A stretch of DNA of 64,000 bases. It comes from Paraphysoderma sedebokerense. Taxonomy: Eukaryota > Blastocladiomycota > Physodermatomycetes > Physodermatales > Physodermataceae. The stretch covers positions 62,001 to 126,000 of the forward strand of contig JAHLJZ010000038.1 in the NCBI GenBank assembly GCA_025602915.1. The letters are read 5' to 3'. The notes beneath the pieces were generated by a model that saw only the letters and a list, made by a program, of their open reading frames with translations, was not told the DNA's origin and did no database searches. Made by a program: the position numbers and the translations under genes. This document shows, one piece after another, positions 1-11,100 of this stretch. Position 1 is the first letter of the stretch. Every line of letters starts with the position of its first letter.

Positions 1-1579
1 TGTGCTCGTCGGTGATTTGAATGTTCAACCCGATGTGCTTGATCATTGTGATCCTGATGAGGTAATGTCACGATTATGCCGAAATATCGTTTGTTTCCAT
101 GTATTAATCACTTTTTAGCCCGAACAATTTTATTCACATCCAGCCCGCAAATGGTTTAATAATTTTTTGGCACCAAATGGGCCCATGGTCGATACCTTTA
201 GACATTTTCATCCCAATCGACAAAGTGCTTTCACCTGTTGGAATACAAAAATTGACGCTGTACGAAATTCACTTGATCATCTTTCGAATGGGCGCAGTGT
301 GTTAACAGTATTTCTGTAATTGCTGATTTAGAGACGAGGCAATTATGGTAAGTGTACGATATTTCTCTGGGTTGGTTTATCTTAGCGTCTGCTACAATTT
401 ATCACAACGCCTTGACAGGGACTCGACTTGATTACATTCTCATAACAAAAAATTTAATACCTTGGATTGCTGACTGTGATATACTCCCTAATGTGTACGG
501 GAGTGACCATTGTCCGGTATACGTCGACTTCAAATCCTCAATCCCATCTCCAAACTTACATATTAGTGATGACCCGAGCATATCGTTGCAGTCGAAGTTG
601 AGTGGATGCCTCCAGCCTGAAGGAGAAAAGCGGGTAACTCCATGGGTTTGTGCCGAAAATTTCGACGAATTTGCAAGGCAAGCAAAGCTGTGGAGTTATT
701 TTTCTTCTGGGAAGAGGAAGAGAGAACATGAGGCATATAATGACGAGGGAGTGGGAACTGAGAACAGTGTATCAAATGTCGACGAGAATGATTTTTCTAT
801 TGAAATTTGTTACGAAGAAGAGGTCAGCGATGACCAAACCGATGATCACAGTCCGGCTTCAGTTGTTAGTTCTTCGTCTCAGGAAAATTTTTCTAATGCT
901 ACCTTGCATCCTTTTACGACGAGTACGTCCGTTGAAACATTACCCGACCATTCTCTTGGACATTCGAGTACATCAAACGTCTTCAAGACAGTCAATAAAT
1001 CTAAACAAGCAAGTATTGTGTCATTTTTCTCATCAAAACATTCAACAGCTGCCGCCTCTTCGCAATCGCCTGTGACCTCCAGGGTTCCAGGTTTAATCGA
1101 AAACAGTGCAATCGTTGCCCAACCGTCAAAACATATTTCGGGGAGCTCAAACCCAACAGGTGCCACTGAAACCGCCGCCGTCTGGTCTCAAATATTCACG
1201 ACCAATGTCCCAAAATGTTACCACGGTGAGCCAGCTCAGTCTTTCATCGTGAATAAGAAAGGGAAAAACCAAGGTATGATTTCTCCATTCCGCAGTAGCC
1301 TATTATGCCCCCACTCCACGAAATGTCAGCGTTATCGTTAAATTATAAAAACTATTATAAGGTCGAAAATTTTGGCTCTGTGCTCGTCCTGTTGGTGCGA
1401 CTACTCAATTGGATTCGCTGAACGATCCGAACTACAGGAAATCATCAGAAACGAAGAATAGCAACCTCAGCCGCAAAAAAGCCAAAGTATTGAATGAATT
1501 CAGATGTGATTATTTTGAATGGGACAAGCAGAGAAGATCTGGGGGCGGGTCAGGGGATAGAAAAAAGAGTGCAGCATAA
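1..1579 (+). CDS. APN2: AP endonuclease 2 (5'-truncated by window edge)
   Basis: C-terminal part of a class II AP endonuclease of the ExoIII/APE2 family, which cleaves abasic sites and trims blocked 3' ends in base excision repair. Exons: <1-61, 119-259, 332-347, 419-1273, 1362-1579; everything after the partial first codon stays in frame. The first exon carries the catalytic GDLN motif. The tiny third exon joins exons 2 and 4 into RRGNYGTRLDYI, and SDHCPV supplies the catalytic Asp-His. After a low-complexity linker there is a PCNA-binding box, QASIVSFF (about 1009-1032), and a C-terminal GRF zinc finger whose ligands are split by the last intron (PKCYHGEP, FWLCARP, FRCDYFEW). Nuclease, PIP box and Zf-GRF together are diagnostic of APN2 rather than APE1. 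The N-terminus lies outside the window. Confidence 0.95.
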
Positions 1580-1768
1580 GCCTATGAGAAGGAACACAAT
1601 GTAAATAAACAACGACACTTTTAAAACATCAAGTATGATTTGCGTCGTCACAAGGCTTGATACCGTATTCAGCAATGTATTCTTTATTGATTTGAAGGGA
1701 TAGACTTGGTGGTTACCCTGATACATTTCTAGCATTCATATATTCGATATCAAAGCCGAACGACGACA

Positions 1769-1841
1769 GCCCGGTTAACTCAGTCGGTAGAGTGTGCGGC
1801 TCTTAACCGCAATGTCGTGGGTTCGAGCCCCACACTGGGCG
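1769..1841 (+). tRNA. tRNA-Lys(CTT)
   Basis: A 73 nt cloverleaf with no intron. The acceptor stem pairs GCCCGGT with ACTGGGC (one G-T wobble). The anticodon stem TGCGG/CCGCA encloses the loop CTCTTAA, giving anticodon CTT, which reads lysine AAG codons. The T arm is GTGGG-TTCGAGC-CCCAC, with the pol III B-box GGTTCGAGCCC inside it. The discriminator base is G and CCA is not encoded. There is no T run immediately downstream; the nearest TTTTT is about 40 nt further on (1883-1887) and may be the pol III terminator. Confidence 0.96.
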
Positions 1842-2567
1842 TTGTGGTGTCTTTGACTCAAACGTCATGAGCAATCTGTCAATTTTTGTGTGTAGCGACT
1901 TCAAAGAGAAATACTGAGACGGCTTCGTAATGACAACAGATTTTAGTATCAGTCAAGTCAACTTTGGTGAGGGACATCTCGCAAGCCTAAGCATAATTCA
2001 GTAGCGCGGGCCCTGTGTGACGGTCGATTGAGGAATGAATCCCAGCATGGTGAAATTGTTTGCGAGCGAGAAAACTATTATTCCGTTCAAACTGCCTGAA
2101 ACTGATTATTTGAAGAAGGCGAGGTTCAATATAAACGCTCGCTCCCTGCTCCCCCTTTTTCTAGCGATCGTCTGAAACTATGCGTAGGCCAATCGTAGGA
2201 TATGCATGGCTTCCCGCGTGCTAGTTTTCTTCGGATCTGGATTTGCGACTTTCTTATCTCTCCTTGCTGATATAATTTCATTTCGGTCCTGAGCAGTGGA
2301 CATGTTGAGTCTCCGCGACATGCCGCGATAATTCAACATGCTCGGGGTTGAATCCTCAGCAATTGGGCCAGTCATATGAAAGCTCGCGTCCATCCCTTCT
2401 TTAGATGTAAATCATCCACCGCCAGGGGTAGAAAAAAACTTTGGCTGAGACAAAAACAAAGTTGGTATCAAACATAAAACCTGGTAAGGCTTCTTGAAGT
2501 GATCAGGAAAAAAAGAGCTACCAATCAAACTTCTACTCGATTACCTAAGATTTCAGCTAGTAAAGCC
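1842..2567. other. Intergenic spacer, tRNA-Lys to polyamine oxidase
   Basis: About 0.7 kb with no credible gene; open frames here are short and look like chance. It holds an imperfect hairpin at 2301-2340 (arms CATGTTGA / TCAACATG with a CGCG-containing interior) and presumably the promoter of the polyamine oxidase gene. Confidence 0.6.
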
Positions 2568-4601
2568 ATGCAATATTCTCGCTTGTTTGGCCTCTGCTTA
2601 GTTATACATTCCTGCATACTTCTGGCCACAGCTGTTCCTGGAGGCGGCCAGAACGGCAGTGGCCGAAAACCGAAGACTACCGACGATGACTCAACCATTC
2701 GCACAAAAGTGGCTATCCTTGGGGCTGGTATGAGCGGAGCGGCTGCAGCAAATGAATTATCTAAAAAGGGGATCCATGACTGGGTAGTTGTGGAAGCAAG
2801 ACATGAAGTCGGTGGAAGATTACAACAGGCAAAATGCGGGCCATACACGGTCGAAGTAGGAGGAAATTGGGTAAGTTTTGACGCTGCCTCCAGTTCGCCC
2901 TTTACCCACTCATTAATAACTGAATTTTCTTGATCTTTTACTTTGAACATTATGTGATCTTGAAAAAGGTGGAGGGTACGGACGGAAATCCCGTCTGGGA
3001 TCTAGCTAAGAAATATAATCTTGCTGGGGTCGTGACAGATTGGCATAGCATGGTAATTCATGGGCCTGGTGGCCCGATTGAGAATACAGATGAAGTGTCA
3101 AAACGGGTAGATGATATCTTCGATCTCCTGCAAGATTTGGCGATTGAGCGAGATCGACTAAATCGACAGGATATTTCGTTGAGAGCTGCATTGGAGATGA
3201 ATGGATGGTATCCCAAAACGCCAGTGGATAAAGTGTATGCTCCATTCCGTCCCGTTTTTTAAATATACAGGACTACCGCCGCTTTTCTTCTAACACAAAT
3301 TATCTCGTGCTATGAGGTTAGACTGGAATACTTTGCGAATGACTTTCTTATGGCGGAAACACCAGAAATGACATCCTTCAGCGATGCCGCTACGTCTTAT
3401 ACTCACAAAGGTGACCTACATTTCTTTGAAAATTTCAATTTCCTGGTTAGCAAAGAGAATTTAATTCAATTTTTGTTCCTTTTGACAGATTTTAAAGACG
3501 AGGATTATTTTGTGACCGATCAACGTGGCTATCAATACATACCGGAAATGCTGATGGAAGAGGCATTGTCATTGGCGGGAACAAGGGCCAAATTGCTGTT
3601 GAACACCAAAGTCACTCAGATTTTGTACAACCGGGATGGTGTGGAGATCAATACCCATGACGGTACAAAGATAGTCGCCGATTACGCTATTTGGACGATG
3701 AGTTTAGGAGTCTTGCGCAACAACCGAGTGGAATTTAAACCCAAATTACCCGATGTGCGTGATTTCAATACTATAATATTCATATATCCTACATGCTAAC
3801 TGGTGCTCTCTTACAGTGGAAAATTGAGGCCATGTATTCTTTCCGTATGGCTGTTTACCAGAAAATTTTCCTTGTAAGTTATCCAAGTGTAGACAGATAT
3901 ATCGTCTGATATATATATTGACTGACTACATTTCTATTTGTGTCAATCTAAAGACATTTCCACAAAAGTTCTGGGCTCATAGCGAAATCACACTACATGC
4001 GTCGGAACGTCGTGGATATTTTCCCGTTTGGCAAAATATGAATGCTAAAGGATATTTTCCCCCAATGGACGGGAAATATCTCTTCATGGTTACTGTCACT
4101 GATGAAGAGGCCAAACGGCTGGAACGAAAAGACGACGAGACAATCAAAAAAGAAATAATGCAAGTCTTGAGAGAAATGTATGGCGAAAACATTCCAGATG
4201 CCATTGATATTACAGTTCCTCGTTGGTGGAATGACGAACTGTTCCATGGAAGGTAATCTCAACTAACGGCTCCATATTATGCCCCCAATTTCGATCAACT
4301 AACCCACATTTCATTTTGATACCATAGCTACACAAATTGGGGAATTGGATTTTCTGAAAGTCAACATGACAATTTGCGGGCCCCACTTCTCAACCGTGTC
4401 TTCTTTGCTGGGGAAGCGTCCTCTCCGCGCTACAACGGTCATGTGCATGGCGCCTATTTTACAGGACGGGAAATGGCCACCAATGTAGCGAGCTGTATTG
4501 ATGGATCGTGTCCTTCAATGAAATACTATCCTGATTTGCGAGATTGTGAACAAAAGGGATTTATTGCTCGTCGTTTAAAGAAAAGAGAAGTATCGGTCTA
4601 G
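2568..4601 (+). CDS. FAD-dependent polyamine oxidase, probably secreted
   Basis: Flavin amine oxidase that oxidises spermine/spermidine-type polyamines. Exons: 2568-2870, 2969-3232, 3317-3410, 3489-3754, 3817-3873, 3954-4252, 4328-4601; total 518 codons plus stop. The N-terminus is a hydrophobic signal peptide (MQYSRLFGLCLVIHS...), followed by the dinucleotide-binding motif VAILGAGMSGAAAANEL, the VEVGGNW flavin motif, and the C-terminal FAD motif FFAGEASSPRYNGHVHGAY. The ATG at 2568 is preferred: the longer open frame starts with GTG at 2499 and would bury the signal peptide. The protein ends ...KKREVSV, so there is no peroxisomal SKL-type signal. Its 3' end converges on LANCL. Family assignment is firm; the exact substrate is not shown by sequence. 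Confidence 0.92.
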
Positions 4602-5020
4602 ACTAGCCTTTTCGGATGATTCAAATAATCTCGTAGTGTGATAGTATAGAAAGCGTAATTTCTTAGAAACTTAATTGTAGTTTCAATTTTGTATATTCTT
4701 ATGTCAACTTAAATTTTAATTTTATTACACACTTAAGAATAATATCATTCGAACCTCTCACCATAGAAAGTAGTTGAGAAAAGTTTCGCATATGTTTATC
4801 CTTGAAAATATATAATGTTCCAATTGGATTGGGATTAATTTTGATATAAGTTTTGCCATCACGCAATGGGTGTGATGCTATGGGGTCTGCTCAGAACCAC
4901 TATTCAATCCAGAGCAATTTGGTGCCCATATGGAATTAACAATTTATGTGCATTACACGCAGAATAAATTTTTCTTAGTTCTCTTCATTTATCAAATTCA
5001 ATTTCTGAATTATCACTGAT
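4602..5020. other. Convergent 3' spacer
   Basis: AT-rich 0.4 kb between the 3' ends of the polyamine oxidase (plus) and LANCL (minus) genes. It should hold both 3' UTRs and polyadenylation signals; no other feature seen. Confidence 0.6.
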
Positions 5021-6693
5021 TCAAACATCAGCAAAGCAAGGAAACCCCCCAACCTTCCACAATTTCTCAACTTTATCAGCGGGTCCGCCATCGCCTTCGT
5101 CCAAGATATTCAAATCCGTTTTTGACATTTCATTCTTCTCGTGAAGTTTTAAAATCTCGAGGTAATCGATCATTGCCCAAACCGCTCCGGCTATTCCCTC
5201 AAATAGCGACCATGGTCGATCCGGGATTCTCAACTCGCCTTGTCTGGTTAGTTTTTCAGATTCCAAAATATACTGCGCGATAATTGAACTCCTATACATG
5301 TCAGCATCGTCCCGGTATTCCATATAGTTTGCGAGAAACGTAAATAAGCTTCCGCTAAGTCCATGGCACAGCCCTGGTCCCTTTCGAAGAACTCCACGAG
5401 TGAATGTAGCATGCAAGCAAGCGGAGAGGCTGTTCTTTGACTTTATTTGAAGTATTTCTGAATCAAAGAGTTTTATCGCAGAATGAAGGAGGGAGACGAA
5501 TCCCGGGGCACCTATTCTTAAATCAGGACTGAATCCGACTGAAGTTGAACAAATGAGTGACAAACGAACCATGGCAATATTGTACGAGCTTATCACTGCT
5601 TGGATACCTTTCCACACTTGAGGGGAAGTTTCCAGATTCATACTGAAAATCGAGCAGCCATTCAACGGTATCTTTTATATCGTCCAAATCATCATCAGAA
5701 AGATAAGATTTACACGACAGTAACGTGTGAAGGATGCCGGCCACACCATGGGCTAAAGATGACGAAATATATTAATCATCTGGACCAAGTATAAAACACA
5801 AAAGAAATAACGTGCCAGCCCCAAGATAATATTTGTCATGCCACTTCCACATGAGTTTACAACCTTCGCTCACGGCAAGCGAAAGTCGCTCCTGCTTCAA
5901 ACGCGCGGCGCCTTGCCGACCCTTCTGTAATATCGAATGAATGACCTCCCGCACAGCGTTGTCTATGGCATCCCGACATGGCTGACTGATATCGTCTCCA
6001 ATATGACTCTTTACAAAGTTCAAGGCATAAAGATAGCCGCTGCCGCCGTACAAGAATTCAGAATATTCATGGGAGTGTATGGCGTGGGGAAGTAGATGTA
6101 GAAGGCGGGACAGATACGACCTGGATTCAGCATGTTGTCCCACTTTTTCAAGTACTACGGAAGCTATTGCATAGGTGCCCGCCTATTCATACCAAGATAA
6201 GGCGATGAAGTAAGTCTTTACTCTCGTTTCATCCATGTCAGAGACGATTTGAACTCACGGCTGTGCACAGAAAGCCTACGTGGCCGATATTTCGACGGCT
6301 TTGTTGTTCCCGTTGTAAGTTATCCAAGGCGACACTCAAGTACTTTGTAGCATAATGTAATGGTGGCATTCCGTTAATAAGCCACTGTGGATCGTACCGA
6401 TGCAATCGATAAAACATGAGTGCAATTCCACTATATCCTAAAGCAAGAAATTTCATGAATGAGGCCGAAGGCTAATTACTTGAAATAAGTAGAAACCAAA
6501 AGGATCTGTTGTATGTACCAACATAAACATCCCAATTGGCATAGTAATCATTCAAGTCACAGTGGCGAATAATGTCTGTACACGACGAGAGCAGAAACTG
6601 CTGTACCCGTTCTTTCGAGAGGGGTTTGTGTTTGAAGTCTTCGGTGGGGACGAAGGGATGAGGGTTACGGATGTACCTATCCGATGCGGACAT
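5021..6693 (-). CDS. LanC-like protein (LANCL family)
   Basis: Eukaryotic LanC-like protein. Family members are zinc-dependent alpha/alpha-barrel proteins that can add glutathione to dehydroamino acids. Exons in transcript order: 6519-6693, 6259-6437, 5816-6182, 5570-5752, 5021-5511; total 464 codons plus stop. Barrel repeats are visible (VYVGYSGIALMF, FLYGGSGYLYAL, GAAHGVAGILH, QYCHGAPGFV, LCHGLSGS, LFEGIAGAVWAM). All three zinc ligands are present: Cys of YCHGAPG, and Cys and His of LCHGLSG. The C-terminus GGFPCFADV fits the family. The exon 3/4 junction must use a GC-AG intron (5753-5815) to restore GAAHGVAG. The start is the first in-frame ATG, 156 bp from the divergent methyltransferase start, so a shared promoter is likely. 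Confidence 0.93.
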
Positions 6694-6849
6694 TTATAGA
6701 GGATACTATGTATTGATCAAAGAAACTTATGCACCAGATATTTCTGGTGGATATTACCCGGTATAATTGTGTCCAGGTTGTCGGTGCTCACTGTTCATTT
6801 TAGAGACTCGGAAAAACTTCCATCACCATCAATCAATCAATCATCCAGA
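6694..6849. promoter_or_regulatory. Bidirectional promoter LANCL / methyltransferase
   Basis: 156 bp separating two divergently oriented start codons, so both promoters and 5' UTRs must overlap here. No classical TATA box is evident. Inferred from gene layout only. Confidence 0.5.
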
Positions 6850-7907
6850 ATGACAGCGGATGAGGACAATCAGTATCTCCCTCCGACTCACAAAACGTCA
6901 TGTCCGCACGACGTTTCTCATCTTCGGCGTATGCTTTACCATAAGTTGAGGCATATTCGACTTTCAGAGAAACAGCAATGCCGATTGGACTGGGGCCTTC
7001 ACTACCTAGAAAATCATGCCAAGAAAAACGAGTATGGACGATGGTTTTATCAATGGTTCATAAATTGCCCTCTCGAACCTTACTTTCGGATATTGGTTAT
7101 ACTGATGGTTGATACAAAACCTTCCGTTTATTTTAAGGTTCGAGCTTTTCTGGTTGGCAGCACAAAAAGCTCGTAGAACTACTCTAACATGAACTCTTTC
7201 ATATCCATATCCAGGAAATAACCGAGTCTCTATCAGCTTTGTCTATACTAATTAAACGATATAAGGTGTATCCTTCTGAGGCGTATTATTCTCCAGCTGT
7301 ACGACCGCCTGGATACCAGCCTCCGGATTTGATATTATTCGATGTGTGCAGTGGCAGTGGATTTTCCTCCATACTCATCTCGATGCTCTACCCAAAGTCC
7401 CGTATATACTTAGTAGATATCTTCAAAAACAGTAAATTAACAGCTTTCATAGATGATTTACCCAATGCTGTTTTTATTTCAAAAGACGTCCATGATAAAG
7501 ATATGGTTGCAACAATTTTCCAACTCCTATCCGATCACTACCAAACCGTCAATTCACCCACTCACTCTTCATTGTACTCAAATACCCTAACTTTCTTTTT
7601 CGGGATTCATCTCTGCGGAAATTTGTCACTTCGATTCATTGAAATCTTTCAATCCTTTTCTTCCCTTCACCCAGCCGCTGCAATCCTGATTCCATGCTGT
7701 CTCGACAGAAAGGACAAAAAGCGGAATTCAATGATCAAATCATTGTCGAAACAAACTTTTAGGTTAGCTACTCCAGAATGTTTGTGGAGTTTATTATTGT
7801 GGAAGAAAATGGACGATAACTTTAGTGGTGGCATGAAGAAAGATGAATCGATATACAAGAGCGGAAGAACTTGGGTTATATGGGGATCGAAACTGATAAG
7901 AGGATAG
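6850..7907 (+). CDS. Class I SAM-dependent methyltransferase (uncharacterised)
   Basis: Two exons, 6850-7137 and 7215-7907, giving 326 codons plus stop. The Rossmann SAM-binding motif LILFDVCSGSGFSSILIS is followed by an acidic residue after strand 2 (YLVDIFK), then FGIHLCGNLSLRFIE and ILIPCCLDR. The HLCG...PCCL signature is shared with RNA-methyltransferase-like families (TRM13/METTL25 type), so an RNA or protein substrate is possible, but I cannot name an orthologue. The N-terminal 95 residues are helical and charged with several Cys and His. Start at 6850 is the first in-frame ATG; the open frame extends upstream only through a GTG. It is head-to-head with LANCL and converges on the myosin gene. 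Confidence 0.8.
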
Positions 7908-8139
7908 TCAATTGCTTGGGAAGTAATATACTTTGATGCAGAAATCGAGATAAAATAAATACAAAATAATTTATTCAAAACCGTTCAAAAAGTTGATCAA
8001 AAGATATTATATATACATCACAAAGATGAAATTAGTCATGAGAGATGACCACTACCAAAGGCGGCAAATTATATATGATTCACTAAACAGCGACATATTT
8101 GATACAATGACAGAACGACTTAATATGATGACAAATAAT

Positions 8140-11100
8140 TTAAATGGCAGCCGAGCCAGATAATCGAGTTTTGACTCTTTCCAATTCTTTTTCAAATCTG
8201 TGTGGAGGAAATGATATTAGCAATTCAAATTTTACTGTGAATCCATCTTAAAGCAACGAAGTTACCTTGTGGCTTTATCCTTTGACTCTTGAGCTTCTCT
8301 TTCCAGACGACGCTTGAGAACTTGCATTTCAGTCTCATTAGTTTCCTAGAATGATGTAATAGTTGATTAGGTATGGGAATAAAATCAAGCATGATATCGC
8401 GAGGAAAACTTACATATTCGTCCAATTGAGTTTTCATTTTCTTCAACTTCTCGTCCATCTTGGCCATCTCATCATCATGTCTGGCCTTTTGTTTGTCCCT
8501 TTCTGCAAGCTGCATTTGGAGATCACGAATAGTACGTTCGGTCTTACGGGCGTTTCGTGCATTTTCTTCCCTTTCTTTGTTTCTCTCTTCAAGTTGCACG
8601 TTCATTTCGTCAACACGAGCTTGAAGGCGGACGAGACTCTTGCTTGCATCAGCGGAAGTGGAAGTTTGGAGCTCGAAAACATGCAAGTTAAGTTCTTTGA
8701 CTTGCTTCTCCAACGAGATCTAGAATAATTTAAATGTCAGACAAAATTTGGGGAGTGGTATGACAATAGCAAGGACACGTACCTTAGTTCTCTCCAAATC
8801 AGTATTGATGTCCTTCTGCTTGGTCAATTCAGTCTGAGCTTCTTGCAGAGAATTTTCAACAACACGGAGCTTATCACTGGCCAAATAAGCGGTGTCTTGA
8901 TGTTCTTCGCTCTGTTCCTTGAGGCGTCTAAATTCTTGTTCAAGGGTAGCGAGAGAGCTTTGAGCAGCAATTTTAGCTTTGTTGGCTTCGCAATATTGGT
9001 CATTCAACTCTTCAACTCGGAGTTCGAAGTTCTTCTTTGATTTTTCGAGCATCAATCGCTGAGCGTCAGCGTCATCAAGTTGACTGCGGAGATCGCGAAC
9101 CTGGCTGATGAGAGAAGTGATTTGGTTTTGCAATTCGTCGTTCATTGCAACAGTATCAGCGTAGGCCTTCGACAGATCGTTAATCTTGGATTCAAAACGT
9201 TCTTTGTCCTTTTTCCAGTTTCCGCTGTTTCTGACTTCAGCTTCCAGACGATTTGTAATGTCTTCATTTTCAGTCTCCAACTTGGTGGCAGCTTCTTTCA
9301 ACGACATGCTGTTCTTCTTCTCATTTTCCAAGTCAGACATGAGATCCTTGAGTTGACTTTGATATTTGCGGCGAAGAACTTCCATTTGATTTTCCTTTTC
9401 ATCGAGTTCACGCTTTCTGCGTTCTCGCTCTTCTTCTAATTCGTGTTGTAGTTTGCGACGGTTGAGAGCAATATCGGCCAACTCAATTGACTCTTCTTCG
9501 AGTTTTTCTTGAACATCTGCCAATTGCTCTTCCAAAGCTTTAACTCTTTCTTCGGCAATTTTACGTTCCTTGGCGGCTTCAGAAAGAGAGTCTTCCAATT
9601 CTTTGAGTTGAATTTTAAGAGCACTTTCAGCCTTTTCAGCTTTGATGCGACCAAGTTCAGAGTTCTCAAGTTTTGAAGTAGCAGAGTCAGCCTTTGAGCG
9701 GAACAAGGCAGCCGTATCATTAAGTTCGGTGATTTTGGCGGTTTCAGCATCGAATTTAAGTTGAAGATCTTTCATCTCAGAAGCAAGTTTACGTCGCTGA
9801 GCAGCTTCTTCGTTCTTGCTGGCGATTTCAGTTTCAAGACGTTGCTTGATATCATCAAGTTCAGCTTGAAGAACTCTTCGCTGTTTATCAAGAGTATCAA
9901 TGTCCTTTTGTTTATCCTCAATCTCTTGTTGAACGAGACGATTTTGAGCCAACAAAGCACGACGTGACTCTTCAAGTTTTTCGATCTTGGCTTCGAACTC
10001 CAATTTGACCTTATTTCTGATTGAGTCAGCTTCGGTGGTTCCTTCGCGTTTTTGGTTTTCAAGTTCTTGGCGATTTTCGCGTTCGATCTCAAGTTCTTCA
10101 CGAAGCTTTTGGATGTCCTTTTCCATTCTCTTCTTGGCCTCAAGAAGTTGAGCCTTAGAACCACCTTCACCGCCTTCAAGTTCAGCGGTAACTTCCTCAA
10201 CTCTCTTTTCCAACCTCTTCTTTTCACGTTCCATGGCTTCGCATTGGGTTTCCAATCGTTCAACTTCAGTCTGAAGAGTATTAGCTCTCTTTTCGTGACG
10301 CTGAGCCATTTCTTCAAGGTTGCGACGAGTACGTTCCTCAGCTTCCAACTTGCTCTGGATTTCACGCAACGAGGCTTCGGCTTTCTTCTTGGCCTTTTCA
10401 AGATCAGATTTTGATCGGGCAGAAGAATCTTCCTTCGACGAAAGGTCTTCCAAATCGGATTCCAACTTTTTCTTGAGCTTCAACAAGTCATTCTTAGCAT
10501 TGGTTTCAGTTTCGAGTTGTTCACCCAAAGAGTTGACTTCTTTCATCAACATGCGTCTAGTTTCTTCCATCTGAGTGTCCTTGCCTTGCAATTCAACTTC
10601 CATCTTTTGACGGTATTCAGCAAATTGATCCTCAACCTTGCGTCTAGACTCTTCAGCTTTTCGGCGGTTCTCTTCTTCTTCCTCAAGCTGAGTTTGCATT
10701 TCAGCAACACGAGCGTCAAGACGTTTCTTCTGTTTCTCGAGTTCATGGATGTTGCGACCACCGTCACCAATTTCAGAGATGAGACCCTTCAATTCATTTT
10801 CGAGGTCGTTCTTGCTGCGTTGCAAGGAAGCCATGGCACTGTTCTTGTCTTCCAACTCCATCTGAAGAGAATCAACAGTTGATTGGAGTTTGCGGCATTG
10901 AGATTCAACAACATCACGTTGACGGCGTTCGCTTTCAATTTGAGCATTGAGGTTGTTGACTTCGCTCTCCAATTGCTTCTGCATCTTTTCAGCTTGGCGA
11001 GCAACAGCGTGTTCACGTTCAATTTCGTGGTGAAGATCTTCAACTTCAGCAGTAAGACGGCTCTTGGATTTTTCCAACGATGAGCACTGGCTTTCCATAT

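Noticed and set aside
1853-1859. TGACTCA (AP-1/Gcn4 type) just after the tRNA
   Set aside because: Single 7-mer match in 64 kb, with no metabolic gene start close by; expected by chance.
2499-2567. Upstream extension of the polyamine oxidase from GTG 2499
   Set aside because: Non-ATG start that would precede and mask the signal peptide.
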